Source: Arabidopsis thaliana (taxonomy: Eukaryota > Streptophyta > Magnoliopsida > Brassicales > Brassicaceae). Taken from it: a stretch of DNA of 64,000 nt. A program made the position numbers and the translations under genes. A model generated the notes under the pieces. The model was not told where the DNA came from, searched no databases, and saw nothing but the letters and a program-made list of their open reading frames with translations. The stretch is taken from assembly GCF_000001735.4 (NCBI RefSeq), contig NC_003075.7, positions 9,301,001-9,365,000 of the forward strand. The letters run 5' to 3'. Position 1 is the first letter of the stretch; each line of letters begins with the position of its first letter. This document shows positions 12,083 through 22,442 of this stretch, in pieces.

Positions 12083-12479
12083 GATTGTGTTGTGGAGAAT
12101 CAACGTCATTGTGGAGAGAGGAGTCAAAGAAGAGGAAAAAGAGCTACCAGAGAATGAGTTTGATTGGCTCAACCTTAATGCTGAATAGAAAACTAGTTTT
12201 TGGTGTTCACTATCTGATATTGTGCAGAATCTTGTTTTTGGTGTATATACAGTTTGCATTGAAGAAGAAAATAAATAGATAAGAGTTTTGGAACATGTAC
12301 TTAGTAGTTCTTAAAGCACTTTAATTTTGAGAGTTACTTAATAATCTTTCATTTACTAGCACTTTTATCTTGATGCTAAAACAAATTCGTAGCATCAACA
12401 ATACTACATGTGTCACAGATTTTCTCAACAAGAATCTGAAACAGAGATTCATTACTGTTGTTGACGTTGCATCAGTCTA

Positions 12480-12720
12480 AAGCAGATCTATTGGGCCTTT
12501 GATTATTAAAATATCACTTAATGGGCTCAATGGGCTCAATAGGCCTCAAAGTTAACTATATCAATAATTAGGCGATTTTCTCTAACTTCTCTGCCAAAAT
12601 TCAATTTTATTCCGATCAAGTTTTTATTTTCCAATTCGCTTCGAAGTTCTCTCATCCATCTCCTGGTTCGATTCAATCTCATCGTTTGAAAACCCTAATT
12701 TTGTTTGGTAAGATTAAGCC
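12480..12720 (+). promoter_or_regulatory. Site II and telobox promoter of the LENG1-like gene
   Basis: TGGGCC at 12492 and TGGGCT at 12522 and 12531 are site II (TCP-type) motifs. An AAACCCTAA telobox is at 12690-12698, just before the start codon. This combination is typical of housekeeping and RNA or translation-related plant genes. The 12189-12480 interval holds only the DUF577 3-prime flank. Confidence 0.55.
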
Positions 12721-13476
12721 ATGGGAGGTCACGGTGGTTTGAATATTCTTCCACAGAAGAGGTGGAACGTTTACAACTTCGACAATCGAGAAAAAGTCCG
12801 AAAGGAGGAAGAAGCTGCCGCTAGAGAAGAGCAGATCAAACGCGAGGAAGCTAGAAAACGAGATGCTGAATCTCGTCTCGAAGTGCTTCGTAACGTCCGT
12901 GGCTTGGCGCCTCTCAAACGAGCGTCTCCGGAGGCAGAGAAGGGTAAGGATGAAGCGGTGGTGGCGGCGGCTGTTGTTAAATCGACTGCTGTTGTTGTGG
13001 AGAGTGTTGAATCGGAGGAGCCTAAGACGGGTCATATTAATCTGTTCGAAGGGATTAGGATTTTTGATCCGATTGAGATCAAGAAGAATGATAAGCCTGC
13101 GGATGAGGAAGATCAGAGAAGGAAGAAGATGAGGAAAGAAGCGGCTGCAACGGCGAGAGCCTCTGCGAAAGATGCTGCTGCGAGAGCTGGTGATCCTGAT
13201 GAGGAGAAGTATAGATTGGGATATGGAGTTGCTGGTAAAGGTGTGAAGCGTCCTTGGTACCTTGAGAAACGTAACGATGAAAATGATAGTGTTCGAGGTG
13301 AGGATGATGATGGTGGATGTGGTGGTTATGAAGCTAAGAAGAAGAAGATGAGTGGGAAGAAGAGCTTAAAGGAGTTGAGGGAAGAAAGGTTGAAGAGGGA
13401 GAGGGTTGAGAAGGAAAGAGAGAGAGCCCTTTTCATGAAACAGAGCCAGAGAGCCGGTGGTTTTTCCCGGAGGTGA
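12721..13476 (+). CDS. LENG1-like protein with CIR_N domain
   Basis: Single-exon gene for 251 residues. The N-terminus MGGHGGLNILPQKRWNVYN followed by NREKVRKEEE is the CIR_N domain found in LENG1 and CIR proteins, which associate with the spliceosome or with corepressors. The rest is charged and coiled-coil-like, with a short conserved block HINLFEGIRIFDP (about 106-118), the motif YRLGYGVAGKGVKRPWYLE (about 163-181), and a Lys/Arg/Glu-rich tail that can act as a nuclear localisation signal. A nuclear RNA-processing role is inferred from the family only. A fragment of this gene has been copied to 10067-10230. Matches my memory of At4g16535. Confidence 0.85.
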   Translation: MGGHGGLNILPQKRWNVYNFDNREKVRKEEEAAAREEQIKREEARKRDAESRLEVLRNVRGLAPLKRASPEAEKGKDEAVVAAAVVKSTAVVVESVESEEPKTGHINLFEGIRIFDPIEIKKNDKPADEEDQRRKKMRKEAAATARASAKDAAARAGDPDEEKYRLGYGVAGKGVKRPWYLEKRNDENDSVRGEDDDGGCGGYEAKKKKMSGKKSLKELREERLKRERVEKERERALFMKQSQRAGGFSRR

Positions 13477-14790
13477 GTTTTGGGATTATATTGGTGGCTC
13501 TGGTTTCACACTTACTGATGAAATCATACGTTATTTGCATTGGGTTTGTACAAGTTAGTAGTTAACTGTTACTTGATTCATATCCCAAGTATTGGTTTAT
13601 TAACGCTACTCGATGCTTGTACTGTATTAGTGCTGATAGAACCATGTACATAGGTTGGAGTTTGATAGATATTTGGCCATTTGGGGATCTAGGAATCAAT
13701 AGTTTATCAGGTCCTATCCTTTAGCATGTTCTAAAGTTTAGTGAAGCATGGTTGTCTGTTAGTTTGATGGTAGCTTTTAGACCCTGAAAGTTTGAACTTT
13801 GTGAGTACAATTTACTTGTTTCAACATTGGGTTGGTAGCTGATAATCCCATTGGTTCTAACTATAACAGGCACTGCAACGTATTGTCATCAGAAGAAGAG
13901 TATGTAATTGAATATATCTGTAGAGATGTTTCAACAGATAGAAAAAGAGGAAATGATGTGAAGTGAATTTGGTGATAGTTTATTCCTTCCTGCTCAGAAA
14001 CTAATAATGCACGTGTGTGAGCAATAGCATAGTAGTTCATTTGTGCTGATAGAATCGTGGTATATAGTTTAGAGTGCGTTTTGCAGACATCACAGTCTAT
14101 TGTCCTGTCCTAATTGTCACAGGTCGTGGAAGGTTTCAGTGCCTAATAGATTACACAGCTAGTCTTTTCTTGATTGTTTCTCTAAGCATGTACAGGAAAT
14201 GTGGTATATTTTCACAATATGCATTTGATATGGACCCAGTGTTAGAGTTTTCTTGAATCAAGCTGCTGTTTGTCCCACTCATTGTCCTTGGTATTTCCCT
14301 CATTAATAGAAAAAACCTAGAACCTCCTTTTTGACAGCTCAAAACCTAGAATCTTAGGCTCGTAACCACTTGAAACAACACACTAGTTTTGATTCTGTGG
14401 CATATCACTGTTAGGGCCTCAAGTTAGAGAACTGTTTTGGTAGCTAAAATCCCATTGTTTCCTACTTGAATAAGCACACCAAACTTTTAGTTTTGAGAAC
14501 AAGAGTATATCGATGATTGCTAAAATTAGTTTGTGAAATTCCTGCAGGCGGTGATTAAATCACAAAGATAACAAAGAAGACTTAATCTAGAGATTCAAAG
14601 GTGGTTCCACGTCTGAAAAGCCCTTTTTAATCTATATGTGTGTGTATAGAGAATTAGAGATGTTTCAACAGATAGAAAAGTGGAAAGGATGTGTATTGAG
14701 TTTGATGGTGGAAATCATTTGTCATTGCGTCATGCTCAAAGAGTTATGTGGCCTTAAATTTGATACTCATAGCAAAAGTTTTGTAAAACT
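13477..14790. repeat. LENG1-like 3-prime flank with repeats, including dispersed repeat copy 2
   Basis: Positions 14083-14412 are the second copy of the repeat found in the YbaK-gene intron. On either side are related segments: GGTAGCTGATAATCCCATTG near 13835 versus GGTAGCTAAAATCCCATTG near 14438, and AGAGATGTTTCAACAGATAG near 13922 versus near 14655. The dispersed repeat therefore lies between two diverged direct copies of the gene's 3-prime flank. No coding region is evident; the 14636-14887 frame is not protein-like. Confidence 0.5.
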
Positions 14791-15022
14791 GTTTGCAATT
14801 CAACAGACTTCGGAAAATGATAACAAACTAGCCGAAAAGTTGAAACATATCAAAATAAATTGCGTCTTTGAAACATTACCAAAATAAGTTGCGTCGTAGA
14901 GACATAATCCCAAAATAAGTACTGATAAAACATAAAACGACACGATCCACAAAACAAACGACACCATCCCAGAGAAAGGGTCCACCATACTAGAAAGACA
15001 AAGTTTCATCATGAAATCATCA

Positions 15023-16153
15023 TCAAAATGGAGGGATAAGGAGACGAATGACACCGTCCTTGGCGATGGTCTTGATCCTACGGCTGGGAATGTCAACAGG
15101 AGTGGAGAGCATAGCGCCGTCACCAGAGTAGAAACGGCCACTTGAGTCATGGCTCAGAGCAGGAGCTTCACCAGTCACCTTGACTCGCCCATTCGTGACA
15201 GAGACAGTGAAGTTTTCTTTGGGAACACCAGGCATGTCTGCACGCACGAATAGTTTGCCGTTTGGGAGCTGCTTCGACTCATAGGCCATAGTCGATTGTG
15301 GGAACGCAAGTACAAATACTCTCATTTTAAACACCCAATCTCAGTACTAAATATAATTACTAGGACAAGAGAGTTGTACAGGAGAATACCATTTGGATCG
15401 GTGCCACGGAGATCTACCGACCACAAACACACAGAAAAGACAAACATTTAAAGATGAGTAAACAATTTTCGAAAGTTCGTGTAGGAAAAAGCCAAACTTT
15501 TAGATATTGAAAGTTTCTGGAAATGGTAGATGGATTAAAAATGGAAATACCTTCACGGAAACCTGAGCAACCAAGAACTGTTGACAAAAGCATAAACTTT
15601 TCATATCAGAAAAATGATCTATAAACGACGAGCATATAATATATTAGAGAAAGATGGGTGATACTGACCGATGCAAGAAGAGCGATTTGGATCGATGCGA
15701 GTCTTGGAGAGGGTAAGTCTAAAAACACCGTCGGACATGTGAGTGGTCATGCTTGAGATCGCACAGCAGCTGCAGCCAATTCCAGTCATCGTTAGGTAAC
15801 GACGTTCGGTGGAGTCGTGTGTGTGAATCTTGGGTGCTTTGGCGTAAACAACTACAGATTCCTCCGACCGGTTATGATAAACACTCATGCCGCCTTCATC
15901 AGGAACTCCAGGCAAATCCATCCTCACGAACATGTCTCCGTTCGCTAGAATCTTGAGCTCAGAGAACCCTTTTGGCCCATTCGTCTGAAACTGGTTGTTG
16001 ATTGCGTAAAAACCTTCTGCTTTCTCCAACATATCAAAACAGAGATAAACCAAACAAATCAGAGAAATGAAACGCAAATCAGTGAAAATTTGAACGAGAT
16101 GAGAGAGGAATCATACCGGGAGATTGAGGACGAGCAGGAAGAGGAACGGCCAT
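15023..16153 (-). CDS. HSP20-like protein with two alpha-crystallin-like domains (cluster unit A)
   Basis: Exons 16117-16153, 15669-16016, 15551-15577, 15390-15413 and 15023-15339 give 250 residues with every internal junction in phase 1. Exon 1 encodes MAVPLPARPQSP. Exon 2 holds the first domain (GFYAINNQFQTNGPKGF, MFVRMDLPGVP, CSCCAIS, MSDGVFRLTL). Exons 3 and 4 are linker microexons of 27 and 24 nt, the second encoding LRGTDPN. Exon 5 holds the second domain (YESKQLPNGKLFVRADMPGV, HDSSGRFY, AKDGVIRLLIPPF). The start of exon 5 differs from its paralogues: it reads DWVFKMRVFVLAFPQST instead of a DPxxTG segment. The fold is that of small heat-shock proteins, but chaperone activity is not shown and no heat-shock element was recognised. 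Probably At4g16540. Confidence 0.85.
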
Positions 16154-16252
16154 TGCCAACAAAGATTCAAGCTTTCTCAGTGCTTAAGGGTTTTTGCATT
16201 TGTAGCAAGTTTTAGCATTTAGTGGCTTCGGGAACTTTATGGGCATGGGAAG

Positions 16253-16773
16253 TAGGCCTGGGCAGCGAATATCCGGAAAATTTGGGATATTTGTTATTCG
16301 ATTCGTTTTAATCGAATACTTAATTTTATTATTTGCTTTGATCTGAAAATTTCCGGAATATCCAAAAATACGAATATCCGGATTTTTGTGTGATATTTGT
16401 CGGATATCCGCTTTGCTTTGCTATATTCAAATATTTTTAAAAAAAATTATTTAACATGATTCAAATTTCTTACCTTATGGCTTACGAGTGTGAGATTGAG
16501 AGCAACTAGAAATTTTCTTGTTATAAATTATGTAACCAAATTGAGTGATAAAAATAGTGAAAAGTCGAAGAAAGGAAACAGAAACGTCGCTCTTATATTT
16601 GATGGATTGAAAACTAAAACGACAATTTTAGGATAAAATATAAAATATGAAACAATTTTATTTTAAAAAATTCCACTTATCTAATAAAAATTGTGTCACA
16701 AAAAAAAACACATGCCCAAAGGATACAAATACAAGCCCAAATCCCAACATATACAAATTCACAACCTATATTA

Positions 16774-16809
<36 letters not shown>

Positions 16810-16989
16810 GGTTCGAAGCGAATATCCGAGTTTAGAAAAAATAGTATTTGTTATTTGCTTCGATTTTTACGAATACTACATTTTCCTATTTGCTTTGCTC
16901 CAAAATCTTACGGATATTCGGATTTTTCGAATCAAATCAAATTGAATAGCGAGTCAAAGCGGATCGAACGAATATTTTGCCCAGACCTA
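16253..16989. mobile_element. Non-autonomous hAT-like transposon
   Basis: A 737-bp AT-rich element bounded by terminal inverted repeats TAGGCCTGGGCA (left) and the complement of TAGGTCTGGGCA (right). The repeats continue into GAATATCCGG-like subterminal repeats found near both ends. Flanks ATGGGAAG and ATGGAAAT match at 6 of 8 positions, consistent with a decayed 8-bp target duplication. TIRs of TAG...TGGGCA with 8-bp duplications are hAT hallmarks. It has no transposase. It lies 100 bp upstream of HSP20-like unit A. Confidence 0.75.
16776..16808. repeat. (AT)n microsatellite
   Basis: Uninterrupted AT dinucleotide tract of about 33 bp inside the hAT-like element. Likely length-variable between accessions. 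Confidence 0.95.
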
Positions 16990-17441
16990 ATGGAAATGCT
17001 ACAAATGGAAATATCTAATCTTCTCACCTGACGTGGCATGTTTACTTTTGACCTTTGACGAAATGTATGAAAGAGAATCTGACGGTCCATATTATTAGCT
17101 GATATTGAAACCAAAATCACAGCCGTCCAATATTATCTGCTTTCACACTTAAAGATTATTTAAGAAGTTATACTTAATTGTTTTGTTGCATAGTATTTGT
17201 ACACGTTATTAGTATATCTTCTGGTTATATTCTTAGATAATTTTTTTTGTAATTTTACCTAATGCAAATCAATAGAGACCTTGAGAAATTGGTAACAATT
17301 TAGAGACTAATACTAGACACACACGTAAAGATTGTCTTTTTGAAACATATCCAAAGTTGATAAAAACTTAATCCCAAAATGACGACATAATATCTCTAAA
17401 GGAGAAGTCCACAAGATGTCACGAATTTAATAATTATGGAA

Positions 17442-18727
17442 TCAAACGGGAGGGATGATCAGACGAATGACACCGTTCTTAGCAATGATCTTGATCTTAC
17501 GGATGGGAATGTCGAAAGGAGTGGAGAGCATAGCAACGTCACCAGTGTAGAAACGTCCACTTGAGTCGTGGCTAATGGCAGGAGCTTCACCGGTCACCCT
17601 CACTCTCCCATTCATGACTGCGACAGTGAAGTTCTCTTTGGGAACGCCTGGCATGTCTACACGCACGTATAGACCACCGTTTTGAAGCTGCTTGGACTCA
17701 TAAGCCATCTCTGATCCATAGTTCACACATGGGTGTGGCATCAATATCCGACCCGTTAATTTCGGATCTGCTCCACATAAAACACAACAACAACAACAAC
17801 TATTCCCATTTAGACTAACCAATCTCACTACTATATACTACTATATATAGTGTTTGATTCCTATTTAATACTCTTGCTATGTATAGCATAAGCTTGGAGA
17901 AGGGAAATATGAGTGTACCATTAGGATCCGTGCCATGGGGAAATTTGTGAGGACCGTTGCCACGCAGATCTATGACCATAATTAGAAAAGACAAGATTTT
18001 CCAAACGTTAATGAAGGCAAAATCAAGACTTTTTTTTTACCCAAAGAAAAATGAAGACTTTGTAATAAATGTTGAGAGACGATATATCAAAATAGAAAGT
18101 TTGGTGAAAACGACAGATCGAATAAAGTACCTTCTCTGAAATCTGGGCCAGCAAGAAACGCTGTAGAAAAACACAAATTCATCAAAAGTTTTTATTACCA
18201 AAAAAGGTTCCATAAATTGAAGTGACTGAATAATAAAGGTAATTACAGATGCAGGAGGAGCGTTGTGGAGTGATGTTGGACTTGGTGAGGAGAAGCCTAA
18301 GAACACCATCAGACATGAAGGAAGTGAATCCGGAGATTTCACAGCATTTGCAGACGAGTCCGGTGGAGGTACCGTAGTTCCGTTCAGAGTAGTCGTATTT
18401 GTGTTCCTTTGGTGCGTCGGCGAAGATACAAACAGCTTTCTTCGACTGGTCAAGAAAAACCCTCACACCATCTCTTGGAACGCCGGGAAAATCAATCCGA
18501 ACGTACATATCTTCGTTCTCCAACATTTTGAACTCCATGAACCCTTTTGGCCCATTTGCTTGAAACTGGTTGTTTATTGCATAAAACCCCTCTGTTCCAA
18601 TCAACACCAAAAAAAGGAGTAAACTTTGGGTTAAAAGAGCAAATGTAGTGTAAGTGAGATTTGAGATTTGGTTTAGAAAGATGTTAGTACCGCGAGATGA
18701 AGGAATAGCTCTGAGAGGGACGACCAT
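17442..18727 (-). CDS. HSP20-like protein with two alpha-crystallin-like domains (cluster unit B)
   Basis: Exons 18691-18727, 18247-18591, 18131-18160, 17919-17969 and 17442-17767 encode 262 residues; all junctions are phase 1. Exon 1 is MVVPLRAIPSSR. Domain 1: GFYAINNQFQANGPKGF, MYVRIDFPGVPRDGV, HKYDYSERNYGTSTG, CKCCEIS, SDGVLRLLL. Linker microexons of 30 and 51 nt encode SFLAGPDFRE and DLRGNGPHKFPHGTDPN; the second looks like two RG-x-x-P units fused. Domain 2: AYESKQLQNGGLYVRVDMPG, VTGEAPAISHDSSGRFYTGD, AKNGVIRLIIPPV. It appears the least damaged member. Its 3-prime flank and that of unit A share sequence, marking tandem-duplication borders. Probably At4g16550. Function unproven. Confidence 0.88.
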
Positions 18728-19268
18728 GATGATTCGACTGAGATTTCTGGTTAGCTACTTTGGGATTAGTTTTTTTCTGCTTTCTCTCTGGGTTTTGGCA
18801 TTTAGGGTTTTTGGGATCTTTATGGGAGGGAAGGCAACAGGACGGAGTTGTCAGGTGAAGACAAGACAATACTATGGGGACACGTGTCTCTTTTGCATTT
18901 GTGATTTGCACCAGTATTAGTTTGACACGCGTTGTCCTCTTTTTGTGAAACAACTGTCGTACGTTGCTTTGCATTTTATTGTATTGGTTGACAAAAGTAA
19001 TGTTAAATTCATTTTGCAATTCAATAGTGACCTTTGAAACTGATAAACAATTTAGAGACTCATAAATGGCAGTGGGTTATAGACCAAATAAGTTGTGTCG
19101 TTGAAACACATCCAAATATGTTTTGTCATTGAGACATATCCAACCAAAGAACTAAAACATGAAACGACATAATAATCCTTAAGACAACGACACTATCCCG
19201 AAAAAAGGGTCCACTCTAGAAAAACAGATTTTTAACAGACCCAAACACAAAGTTTCACCACGAGATCA

Positions 19269-19299
19269 TCAAACAGGAAGGATGACCAAACGAAGCACG
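19269..19299 (-). pseudogene. C-terminal stub of split HSP20-like unit C
   Basis: Only the last nine codons and stop (VLRLVILPV, compare GVIRLIIPPV of unit B) survive, followed by about 250 bp of 3-prime flank (19010-19268) that aligns with the flanks of units A and B, including an AAAGGGTCCAC block. At 19300 the gene is cut by an LTR-like sequence. The 5-prime exons of a gene lacking its last exon lie in the same orientation at 22443-23254, so both are probably halves of one gene. Confidence 0.7.
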
Positions 19300-19551
19300 T
19301 GTTGAAAGTTAAACTTGATTTTGAATCAAGTTTAATTATTGGATCAATTATCCAATAATTAATTATGGCCAAATCCAAGTTTTAGAGTTTTCTCTAGAAA
19401 TATCATCATCTTCCACCTCCTTAAACATAAAAATCTAGATACTCTAATAGAATAATCTAGATAATTTGAATAATGTAATCTAGATCTTATGTAAGACCTC
19501 TCTAGACTTAGGATTAAAATATTTTAGATATTTTGTAGTTTGGAGGCTATA
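19300..19551 (+). mobile_element. Truncated LTR of a retrotransposon
   Basis: Starts TGTTGAAAG, as plant Copia LTRs do. Two perfect adjacent hairpins follow: AAACTTGATT-TTG-AATCAAGTTT and AATTATTGGAT-CAATT-ATCCAATAATT. The segment ends near GGCTATAAA, an LTR promoter TATA box, so it looks like a U3 region cut at or near the transcription start. Beyond it the sequence is HSP20-like exon 2. Family not identified; no internal domain or second LTR is in the window. Confidence 0.6.
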
Positions 19552-20064
19552 AAACACCATCTTCCAACAAAGGTATGAATGTTGTTACTGATTTCCACAG
19601 CAGTCACAGAGTAGTCCCCACGGAGGTTCCATACTTGCGGTTAGAAGCATCGTGTTTGCTGCTCTTAGCTGCGTCTCCGGTCACAGTAACAGCTTTTTTG
19701 GATGGTTCGAGAAGGGTAAGTGGGTAACCACAGTCTCTTTCTTGACTCCAGGCAAATCAAGCCTCACGAATAGATCATGGGTATCTTCCAGATACTTGAA
19801 CTCAGCAAACCCTTTTGGTCCGTTCGCTTGGTACGGATTGTTCATAGCGTAAAAACCATCTACACATATACACCAAAAAACCAGAAATGTATGCATATCA
19901 CGTGGAGAAAAATCTAAGATTTTTAAGAAATGGTGAAGTAATTGTAAACTTTGGGTTTAAAGATCGTTACTATGAGCGTGAGGCGCCGGAGCTATGGGCG
20001 TGATAGGCGTGATCATTCGGGGGCTGGTAGGGATGTTGATTCTGACTCGGCGGCGGATAGGCAT
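19552..20064 (-). pseudogene. HSP20-like fragment D-prime (5-prime part of unit D, duplicated)
   Basis: Contains exon 1 (19971-20064 from the upstream ATG) and most of exon 2 (about 19553-19859) of unit D, then ends abruptly at the LTR. It carries the same 8-bp frameshifting insertion as unit D (TTACCC-AC-TTACCC) and in addition several single extra C residues, for example near 19569, 19601 and 19619. It lacks the linker and second domain. Dead copy. Confidence 0.85.
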
Positions 20065-22352
20065 GATGATGATTCGGCGGCCGAAGATTTCGGTTTGGGT
20101 TTTTTTCCTTTTGCTTTTTGAGATCTCTCAATCTCTCTCTGTCTCTCTCTGGTTCTAGGGTTTTAAGATGTTTAATGAAGCGAAGTTCAATAAAGTAAAT
20201 GAAGGTGAGAGTATGGCGGTGTCAGGTGAGAAACGACAAACAGTCTCTAGACTGACACGTGTTCTATTTTCATTTGCTGACATTTTCTAGTGCATCATTT
20301 TTTATTTTATTTTCATTTTAACCATGCATTAGACGAAGATTAAAAACATACGAGTGCGACAAAAAAAAAACATACGAGTGAATATTTTCATACACGTCTT
20401 ATACGTACATATGTATTAAAGTCCATTTAATTAGTGTTCTTGAAATATTCGGGAATCCAAAAGAAAAAGACAAACATATGCATGTCCCAATATTGTTTTA
20501 AACATGATGATTAATTCCAAAAGCATGATCTTAATTAAGAGCCGATTCATTAATTAGTAGGGAGGGATAGTGAGACGGATGACACCATGTTTGGCGATTA
20601 TCTTGATCCGACGCCAGCATAGCCTCTAGGGACAATGGCGACCTTGCATACGTAACTACGCCCACTTGAGTCGTGCATAGTCGCAGGAGCTCGTCCCATG
20701 ATGGTGACGACACCATTGCCGTCCACTGCCACAATGAAGCCGTCGCTAGGGACACCAGGCATGTCAATTCGCAGATACAGACCACCGTTTGAGAGCTGCT
20801 TTGTCTCGTAAGCACTCGTGGATCCCTCCAACACTGACGGGTGTGGTCGTATGGTCGGACCAGTGAACGCCGGATCTGTCCAACGTTCAAACACAAAATA
20901 TAAATCAGTAAGCATCTCTTAAGTCTTTTGTTTGCGCATAGTAATTGATACATATAACTACAATTACTATATTTGGAAATTATGTCACAATGGAGAGATT
21001 AAGTTCATACCAAAAGGGTCAGTGCCACGACAACCTACGATGATAAAACAATTAATGAAATCAATCAAAACAATTTATGAAGTTGTCTGTCTTTAGACGA
21101 ATTAATAACAAGATGATACCTTCTGGATTAAGTCCACGAAGATGAGCTGCAAGATTCAAGAACAGAAAAAAAAGAGGATTTTTATTTTTAAAACAAGTCA
21201 AAGAAAAAAAGAAATGGTAAAAAGGTATAGTCAAAGGTTGATGTTATACATACCAAGAGGATGGCCACCTGCGACTGCAACAATTGGAATCAACAACACA
21301 AACCCATGAAAAATGTCAGATACGTTTACTATACTAAAACAACGAAGACTAGTTTCTAAAAGAAGCTCAACTGATAAGTCTGATCTATTAACCAGAAAAT
21401 AATAGAAGAAGAAAGAAACATAAAAAATCATATACCTTCTGGGTTATAACCACGAATGATGTTAGCTGCCAAAAGTCATATACAAAGCACATAGTTTTAT
21501 TAATAAACAAACGATAGATCATAATGACAAATAAGAACAATTAATCAAAAGATTACACAGATAGAGACATTACGAGAAGCATCAGTAGGCATTCTTGCAC
21601 CTCCGACTGAAACAATACAAGACAAAAATGTCAGATTTTTTTTAGTATCCTTTAAAATGTTAGAAGTAAATCTTTACCAAAAATAAGACAAAAAAACAAA
21701 ACATTTTGAAGATTAGTGATCTTACAGGAACAGAAAATAGGAACACGAAGATTGATCTTCTGCTTGGAGAGGATAAGTCTAACGACACCATCACCAACAA
21801 AACACTGAATGTTACTGATTTCACAGCAGTCACAGATTAGACCCGTGGCGGTTCCATACTTACGGTGAGAAGAATCGTGTTTGCTCTCTTTGGGTGCTTC
21901 TCCGGTCACAATGACAGCTTTCTTCGATGGTTCGAGAAGGATTATCACACTCTCTTTCTGGATTCCTGGGAAATCAAGCCTCACGAACAGATCATGGGTC
22001 TCTTCCAGATACTTGAACTCAGTAAAACCTTTTGGTCCGTTCACTTGGTACGGATTGTTTGTAGCGTAATACCCATCTACACACACACATACACACAAAA
22101 ACAGAAATGTATATGTATCAGTCGACAAAATAAAAGATTTTTATTGAAATGGTGAAGTAATAATCTTTGGGTTTAAAGATCAGTACCGCGAGGGTGAGGT
22201 ACCGGAGCGATGTGCGGGATAGACATGTTTCGGCGGCTGGAGATTTCAGAGGCTCTTTAGGGTTATGGTTTTGCTTTTTGAGATCTCTCTCTCTCTGGTT
22301 CTTTAGGGTTTTTGGAGGTTTTGTGAGGCGAAGAAGCTCATAAAGCAAATGA
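19553..22352. repeat. Segmental duplication, copy 1 (2.8 kb)
   Basis: Nearly identical to 24959-27754 at a shift of 5,402 bp. It carries fragment D-prime and the whole of unit E1. Differences I found are confined to the first 650 bp: five single extra C residues, one A/T change, and GTTCAAT versus GCTTTCAT. The remaining 2.1 kb looks identical. The left end joins the LTR fragment and the right end joins intron 4 of unit C. Confidence 0.92.
20598..22226 (-). CDS. HSP20-like protein, cluster unit E1 (C-terminally truncated)
   Basis: Eight exons: 22187-22226, 21726-22076, 21574-21606, 21436-21465, 21254-21274, 21120-21146, 21011-21034 and 20598-20875. All internal junctions are phase 1; 267 residues. 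Exon 1 is MSIPHIAPVPHPR. Domain 1: GYYATNNPYQVNGPKGF, LFVRLDFPGI, CDCCEIS, GDGVVRLIL. Five linker microexons of 33, 30, 21, 27 and 24 nt encode units such as PNIIRGYNPE, VAGGHPL, AHLRGLNPE and GCRGTDPF. Domain 2: AYETKQLSNGGLYLRIDMPG, MHDSSGRSY. Relative to unit D, a one-base deletion in the codons after VPRGY shifts the frame, so the protein ends AGVGSR and loses the GVIRLTIP strand; those codons remain readable in the other frame. Same coding sequence as unit E2. Confidence 0.75.
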
Positions 22353-22442
22353 CTCTTCTCCTATTCCTATATACAATGAAATTCTCTAAATAAAAATTCT
22401 AAAGTTTCCATGTATAAGCTTAAAGGGGAATAATGTGAATAC

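Noticed and set aside
16154-16252. Possible heat-shock element (TTCnnGAA) upstream of unit A
   Set aside because: Only one pair of half-sites (TTCGGGAA); functional elements need at least three, and other units lack it.
20531-20953. 140-residue frame overlapping the last exon of unit E1 (repeated at 25933-26355)
   Set aside because: Runs across an intron in the wrong frame and has no HSP20 features until it meets the exon; shadow of unit E.
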